In this document: positions 58,906 through 64,000 of the stretch, piece after piece
Layout of the letters: every line of letters starts with the position of its first letter
How positions within the stretch are numbered: position 1 is the first letter of the stretch
DNA from: Schistocephalus solidus
Taxonomy: Eukaryota; Platyhelminthes; Cestoda; Diphyllobothriidea; Diphyllobothriidae
NCBI GenBank assembly: GCA_017591395.1
Contig: WEDG01005353.1
Span: forward strand, 18,848 to 82,847
DNA length: 64,000 nt
Reading direction: 5' to 3'
Notes under the pieces: generated by a model
What the model saw: only the letters and a program-made list of their open reading frames with translations
The model's database searches: none
Told to the model about the DNA's origin: nothing
Position numbers and translations under genes: made by a program

Positions 58906-59504
58906 GATTCTAGTTGCACTTACGTTAATCCAAAAAAACTTGACATATACTACATGAAACACTACACAAAGTCATTGGACGGGAGTTAATTCCTTCTAAA
59001 AACATCCATTATGGAAGCTGTTAACTTATTATACTCAACCATTTTTATAATTCGAGATATCTTAATAGACAAAAGATCACCGTATAAGAAGCCACAAATT
59101 TCTAGTTTCCTTTCCAAAGGACTAAAAAACTAAAAAAATCAATTTTTCGGTCCCTCAGTTAGTTATTTATCCACACTCAGATGAAGACGAGAAATTCACG
59201 GCTTACGAGACACTAGAAATAACGAAAATACTATAAAAATTCTCAGAATCGAAAAGGCCCAACCATCAATCTTCTATTCCATAAAATACGTGACAATATG
59301 GAATGCCAAGTTCTATTAGAAAAACTCAAAACCTACTAGAATTTAAAATAAAAAACAAAAACTATCTGTAAAGTTATATTACACATCTATTTTTTTAATA
59401 AGATAGGACATTTTTAAAGTCAGTCATTAACCATTGAATTCGGACAGAAAGGGCTCTGATAACGCAAAATTCAAGAATCAAATGTCACGCATACGTTTCT
59501 TGAA
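58906..59504. other. AT-rich stretch without features
   Basis: Very AT-rich sequence with short frames only; nothing could be recognised. Confidence 0.4.
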
Positions 59505-59775
59505 TAAATAAATTGTATATTTAAGGCCCAGAGGTCCCCATCATTGCCAACTTAGTACCGTAGTATGAATAAATACAAATTTGATAATTGCTGCTCTGTG
59601 TGAAAAACCATATGAACAGAAGAAATGAGTAATATCGTAAGCATATCCGATCCACAACGATTCATCATTTTTAAACAATAGTCAGCAATCTTTGGAATCT
59701 ATGGTGAACTAGGAAAGAAGCAATGAAAAAACTACTATGGTTAAACCGGGGCAGAATTAAGCGTTAAATCTCGAT
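59505..59775 (-). mobile_element. LINE A2 3'-end fragment
   Basis: The 'aaattgtatatttaaggcccag' region follows a short AATAA-like tail and continues through the block found at 50,110-50,330 (gtcagcaatctttggaatct; gaactaggaaagaag). It ends where the solo LTR begins. Confidence 0.7.
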
Positions 59776-59778
59776 ATT

Positions 59779-60267
59779 TGTAGGTATTTGTACAATTTAC
59801 ATCTTTGTATCTTTCTTGGTCACCTGAATCTTTATGATCCCTTGTTTTAATGTGCTAATTTAATACAACAGCCAGCTTCAACTGGCATGTTGGACGTCTT
59901 CTGTTTTCGCTGCTGCATGTCACCGCTGCACTCTTGATTGTACTGATCTCTCTCAATTACTTTCAGTCAACTGCAATGATTGATCTTCATTTCTCGATTG
60001 CATTCTGCTGATCGCCGTCTCAATTGAACTCCTGACTCTGCTCTTCATCCTTGATGTATAGCTTTCTGGATCTAGCTCAGAGTTCATTACAATCCTCAAC
60101 AACACTCGCTATCTAGAAGCTGCGTTTTTCGTGAGTCTGCATTCTAACAGTCCTCTGACATTTTGCCGTCCTTTTGTCGTTTGTAGCTTAGACACAATTC
60201 TCCACTTAGCGTTAATTTATTTTGTACACCTCGGTTCTTAGCAGTTTCGACCCTCGTCTACACTACA
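59779..60267 (+). repeat. Solo LTR of the same Gypsy family
   Basis: It is 489 bp, starts TGTAGG and ends CTACA, matching both LTRs of the 36,149-49,585 element along their length, with no gag/pol beside it. Solo LTRs arise by recombination between the two LTRs of a full element. Flanks (..gatatt / cgctct..) show no target duplication. Confidence 0.9.
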
Positions 60268-60880
60268 CGCTCTATTAACATATATTTTTGTTCAGGTTGT
60301 ATATAAATAAATAAATTGGTTTATTGACTTGGCACTGCTTGGCGCCGTCAAATCCTTAGAACACAGGAAAAAACTTAAAAAAACTCCTCTTTTCATTAAA
60401 CACTTAAGCTTTGGTTTGTTTGTTTGCTTAAATAGCAGTGTTCGAAATGACGAGTTTGCTTTAAGTAAAAAAACCTGTTTTCCAAGGTTTAGAAATAGCA
60501 AAAATGAAGTAAAAACAGCTATACAGAATGAAGATGAATGTATCAGGGAAATAATGTTTAGAGTCAAGAATAGTCTGTTATTGACGTTCGATGGTATTCA
60601 TTTGACAGAGGTAGAAACGTCTGCGGTCGATTCGAAGGGATAGGTACTTCCAATCAGATGCGAGCGCAGTCGATTCCGGTGTGGGGTCTGCCGAATAATT
60701 AGACTTAGTTGACTGATTGCTAAAAAGGTGAAAATAGATTAGGAGCAAGAAGAGTTCAACTGTAAGAAACTTTCAATGCAGTCATACAGTCTTCATATTT
60801 GTATTATATATCATAGTGTTGATTATGTTTGATCTAGCTGTATGAAACAGCTACCCTAATAGCAATGAAATACGATTCGA
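60268..60880. other. Unassigned stretch with one unremarkable ORF
   Basis: A plus-strand frame at 60,329-60,643 (104 codons, Lys-rich) has no motif I recognise. It is preceded by an AAATAAATAAA tract, so it may be retroelement flank. I do not call it a gene. Confidence 0.4.
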
Positions 60881-61040
60881 AGCTCGACCGGTCGTACGTT
60901 AATCGTAGCTGGAATTTGATTGGTTGCTAGTGCACCTCGATGACGCGTCGCTAAGGGTGCAAAAGAATGCGCGCAGCGTTATTGGCAAATCGATCGGGCA
61001 CTGAGCTGTCAATCACGCGCGCGCCGTGCCACGCCATTTC
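60881..61040 (+). promoter_or_regulatory. Possible GC-richer promoter region with inverted CCAAT box
   Basis: CpG content jumps relative to the surrounding AT-rich DNA (gcgcgcgcc, cgcgtcgc, cgaccggtcgtacg). A GATTGG (CCAAT on the other strand) lies at ~60,918. It sits 200-300 bp upstream of the 61,211 ATG. No TATA box is obvious. This is inference from composition and one motif only. Confidence 0.3.
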
Positions 61041-61210
61041 CTGCGCTCTCGTGCTGCGACGCGGTCGATTAACTGCCTGTACCCCTGTTCTGTCTATACT
61101 GACCGTTTTTTTGCTTTTTTTGCAGAATGTTTTGAGCAGTATCTACGAGAACATTAAGTAGACGTGCTTAGAAAGGCTTTCTAAATGATTTACGTCAAAT
61201 TGCCGAGAAT

Positions 61211-61705
61211 ATGAGGGAAATGTATCCGGTCGACTCATCTTCATCGTCATGGCATCTGACCTCTTCCTCTAGTTCGTCATATGACGACTCGGACTCAGAG
61301 ACTTCCTCTGCTGATGAGGAGATAAGTTGGATGTCAGATATATCTGACGTGGCTGCAATCAACTCTTCAAGCACACCTACAATTGAAGAGGAACCAACGG
61401 TTCGAGAGGCTATGAGTTCATCGGCAATACGCTCGCGTATACCATTGATTCATCTGATCAGTCTTCTGAAGATTATCAGACGGCTGACTTCGGACCTTCC
61501 TGCAGACGCACGAACGCTCTTGGGTGAAGCAAGTGATGTTTCAACGGTAACGGCAATTGGCAGTGGTGAGTACGTTCATTTACGTCTTGTAAAACAGTTA
61601 ACTGAGCAGTTTCAAGACCCTACCAGGCGTCTAATAGGCAATAGTGTTGTAAAGTATTTAGCTATTTTTACATTCCTAATCCCTTCTTTTCCTGTAGGGT
61701 TGTAG
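61211..61705 (+). CDS. Ser/Asp/Glu-rich hypothetical protein, possible two-exon gene
   Basis: A 164-codon open frame begins with ATG at 61,211 ([12 protein letters not shown]). Residues 8-70 are strongly acidic and Ser-rich ([20 protein letters not shown]), giving a low-complexity, probably disordered N-terminus; residues ~75-118 are more ordered ([15 protein letters not shown]). A good splice donor (gtgagt at 61,566) and acceptor (ttttcctgtag ending at 61,698) bound a 133-nt possible intron; splicing would end the protein a few codons later at TAG. An alternative frame near 61,440 reads [15 protein letters not shown], continuing the acidic character, so an indel may have shifted the frame. 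I do not recognise the family. It is the best candidate for non-retroelement coding here, but it may also belong to the inverted-repeat element that follows. Confidence 0.35.
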   Translation: MREMYPVDSSSSSWHLTSSSSSSYDDSDSETSSADEEISWMSDISDVAAINSSSTPTIEEEPTVREAMSSSAIRSRIPLIHLISLLKIIRRLTSDLPADARTLLGEASDVSTVTAIGSGEYVHLRLVKQLTEQFQDPTRRLIGNSVVKYLAIFTFLIPSFPVGL

Positions 61706-61758
61706 CTCATTATGTCTGACGATGGAATTCATACTGGACGTTCAAGAAGGAACACGAA

Positions 61759-62217
61759 ATGTCCAATAGATCTACATGTTTATGTCACAAACTTGCCCTC
61801 CGTCTCATCCTCATCGGTATGAAGAACAATTACCACCGTTACCGCTGTTTTAGGACAATTCATTGGGAAGCAGTGATTCAAGTAAAACACTGCCTATCCC
61901 ACAGTCTCCCTCCTACGCTGGTAAACTTATTCCTTAAAAAGACAATTTTCGTAGACGGCAGTAGGCGCCACCGGAAAAGGCGACGTGGTCACAGAACCAA
62001 ACACCAAAGGCACTCATCAGGCAGAGCTTACCATCGATGGTACATTCAGTGCCATACACAAGAATTGCGCCATTTGCATGACCTAAAGGTAGAGGTGGCT
62101 GCATTGCGGAGACTTCTGGAGGAACGTTTGGTGATATCCGCCACCCAAGCAACCCAACCATCGTCAACATGTCCAATATTTAAACCAATGTTGACCGTAG
62201 ATGAACTGGACGCCTGA
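61759..62217 (+). CDS. Hypothetical protein with basic middle and C-terminal coiled-coil-like segment
   Basis: A 152-codon frame; the middle is very basic ([19 protein letters not shown]) and the C-terminus has a heptad-like run ([17 protein letters not shown], about residues 110-126) before the stop at 62,217. An overlapping frame starting ATG 61,715 ([15 protein letters not shown]) and another with [18 protein letters not shown] (~61,980) also look coding, so the real product may use a different frame in part or be frameshifted. The stop codon lies at the very start of the 62,214 inverted repeat. Function unknown. Confidence 0.25.
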   Translation: MSNRSTCLCHKLALRLILIGMKNNYHRYRCFRTIHWEAVIQVKHCLSHSLPPTLVNLFLKKTIFVDGSRRHRKRRRGHRTKHQRHSSGRAYHRWYIQCHTQELRHLHDLKVEVAALRRLLEERLVISATQATQPSSTCPIFKPMLTVDELDA

Positions 62218-64000
62218 ACCGAAGACGTCACAGAAAATCAGGGAGCAATTGGTAGACTGCACATTATTAACCATCTTACTAGGTTACGTATTTAGTTTTC
62301 CTTTGGTGGCGATAGTCAGCAGTTTTGCTGATCGCACATTTCTACCCTATTTGCTGATGAGGTTACCTACTTGACTTTCTAGTAGGCACCAAGACAAAAA
62401 GCATTTTTGCTTCCCTCTCTATGCTGTTATTCTGCGTTAAAGCTCAATAATTACTTAATCATGTTGCCGCAGAGGTTTTTAATAGGTGGAATAATCCACA
62501 AAGCCGACAAATTACAGTTGGGAGAGGGCTTTAAAGAATGCCTTTAAGAAGGCATACGATCGCCTACACAAAGGCTTCTGAAGCTACCCTCGGGAAGAGT
62601 CTTGATGGTTAGTCAATGTTAACATTGTCTACAACATTGCCTCGCATTTAAAAATCAGCTGATTGTGATGCTTTTATAATTAGCATTTTAAAGTTCATTG
62701 TGTACTCACTCACTGCCTTTGCATTTTAGAGGGGAAATCCTGAACTGGCGGACGTAGTCCCTCGATACAGGATTAGTCCAGTGACTTCATTGCGGACAGA
62801 TTTCAGATTTATTTTAGTATACCTCAATTTTGAACACTTTCTTTTAAACAAAAATAAACTTTATTTCTTGCTCAGTCTTACGAGATTCACCTTATTAATG
62901 GTAGAAATTGTCTCAGATGAAATGGGGTCGTTTTAAAGCGTTTACCTAGTTGGGGTCTACAGAGGGTTCGCGCGGTTGAAAAATGAGATACGAATTTTTC
63001 GGATCCGATTCGCGTACGAATTGTTATTAGGGTATAAAACGAATGGTACTACCCTAGTAACAATTCGTACGCGAATTGGATACGACCGTACGAATGGTCG
63101 GACGCAAATCGGATACTACCATAACCGCCTAATTCGTACTCGAATTGGATCCGAAAAATTCGTATCTCATTTTTCAACCGCGCAGCGGAACCCCTTTCTC
63201 TTTCTGTAGACCCCCCAACTAGGTAAACGCTTTAAAAACGACCCCCCTTTCATTCTGAGACAATTTCTACCATTAATAAGGTGAATCTCGTAAGACTGAG
63301 CAAGATAATAAAGTTTATTTTGTTTAAAAAAGTGTTCAAAATTGAGGTATACTAAAAATAAATCTGAAATCTGTCCGCAATTGAAGTCACTGGACTAATC
63401 CTGTATCGAGGGACCTGGCAATCCGTCCGCCGGTTCAATGGATTTCCCCTCTAAAATGCAAAGGCAGTGAGTGAGTACACAATGGACTTTGAAATGCTAA
63501 TTATAAAAGCATCACAATCAGCTTGATTTTTAATGCAGGCAATTGTTGTAGACAATGTTAACAAATTTGACTAACCATCAAGACTCTTCCCGAGGGTAGC
63601 CTTTAGGCCCCTTTTGTGTAGGCGATCGTATGCCTTCTTAAAGGCATTCTTTAAAGCCCTCTCCAACTGTAATTTGTCGGCTTTTTGTGGATTATTCCAC
63701 CCATTAAAAAGCTCTGGCGGCAACATGATTAAGTAATTATTGAGCTTTTAACTTTACCCAGAATAACAGCATAGAGAGGGGAAGCAAAAAATGCCTTTTT
63801 GTCTTGGTGCCTACCGTAGAAAGTCAAGTTGTAGGTAACCTCATCAGCAAATAAGCAGAAAATATGCGATCAGCAAAACTGCTGACGCTATCGCCACCAA
63901 AGGAAGCTAAATACGTAACCTAGTAAGATGGTTAATAATGTGCAGTCAGCCTACCAATTGCTCCCCTGAAGGATTTTTTTCTGTGACGTATTCGGTTCAG
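62214..64000. repeat. Long inverted repeat (foldback), arms ~0.85-0.9 kb, running to the window end
   Basis: The left arm starts at 62,214 (ctgaaccgaagacgtcac) and its reverse complement ends at base 64,000 (ttcggttcag). Matching landmarks: 'gcacattattaaccatctta' at ~62,260 versus its complement at ~63,930; 'gtaggcaccaagacaaaaag' at ~62,383 versus ~63,800; 'gcgcggttg' at 62,970 versus 63,175-63,183. Arms are mostly co-linear with scattered substitutions and indels, so the palindrome has diverged. The centre lies near 63,075. Because the match reaches the last base shown, the arms may extend further: sequence left of 62,214, including the 61.2-62.2 kb ORFs, could also be repeated beyond the window. 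It could be a foldback-type DNA transposon with long terminal inverted repeats, or an inverted duplication. Confidence 0.88.
63009..63075. repeat. Inner perfect-type hairpin at the foldback centre
   Basis: Arms 63,009-63,034 and 63,050-63,075 pair over 26 bp with one mismatch, around a 15-nt loop. They are rich in CG (cgcgtacg). The short words ttcgtac/gtacgaa recur several times between 63,085 and 63,170, so the centre holds additional nested small palindromes. Confidence 0.85.

Overview
This window is eukaryotic, repeat-dominated DNA, most likely from a flatworm (Platyhelminthes; tapeworm or fluke). I base that on a Ty3/Gypsy element with a CHCC-type Gag finger and a tRNA-Trp-like primer site (CsRn1 lineage), Penelope-like elements (PLEs) with GIY-YIG endonuclease domains, and a satellite carrying hammerhead ribozymes next to PLE remains, a combination well known in flatworms. 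The species cannot be fixed from sequence alone. There are no bacterial-style operons, and almost every recognisable coding stretch is retroelement-derived and broken.

Layout. (1) 1-10,330: about 35 tandem copies of a ~307-bp tRNA-derived, SINE-like monomer. The first ~10 point to the minus strand and the remaining ~25 to the plus strand, with the flip at a short (GGTA)4 tract. Two levels of higher-order duplication (725 bp and ~1,537 bp) lie in the plus part. (2) 10,331-21,862: AT-rich DNA with no convincing gene, one diverged solitary copy of the same SINE (16.84 kb) and one possible ribozyme relic (13.93 kb). (3) 21,863-26,152: a (TA)n tract, then 12 tandem ~355-bp satellite units. On the minus strand each unit contains a type I hammerhead ribozyme motif; 11 of 12 keep the whole catalytic core. 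(4) 26,153-29,205: a 113-nt tract of only G and T, then two decayed PLEs head to tail. (5) 29,206-36,148: mostly unassigned DNA with one broken RTE-like LINE tail (31.9-33.0 kb).

(6) 36,149-49,585: a CsRn1-like Gypsy element with two 490-bp LTRs. Its pol is split by two antisense LINEs of different families (38.66-41.53 kb and 42.11-47.47 kb). Without the insertions the element is about 5.2 kb. (7) 49.7-59.8 kb: a mosaic of further LINE copies, mostly minus strand. (8) 59,779-60,267: a solo LTR of the same Gypsy family. (9) 60.3-62.2 kb: a GC-richer stretch with a possible promoter, a Ser/Asp/Glu-rich ORF with a plausible intron, and a second ORF; this is the only candidate for a non-retroelement gene. 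(10) 62,214 to the window end: a ~1.8-kb inverted repeat (foldback) that reaches the last base and may continue beyond it.

How the parts may work together: the hammerhead satellite resembles the 'retrozymes' described in animals and plants, in which self-cleaved RNA monomers are thought to be copied by another element's reverse transcriptase. PLEs are the expected helper in animals and PLE remains lie directly beside the array. The tRNA-like array offers a second, independent set of potential RNA polymerase III transcription units.
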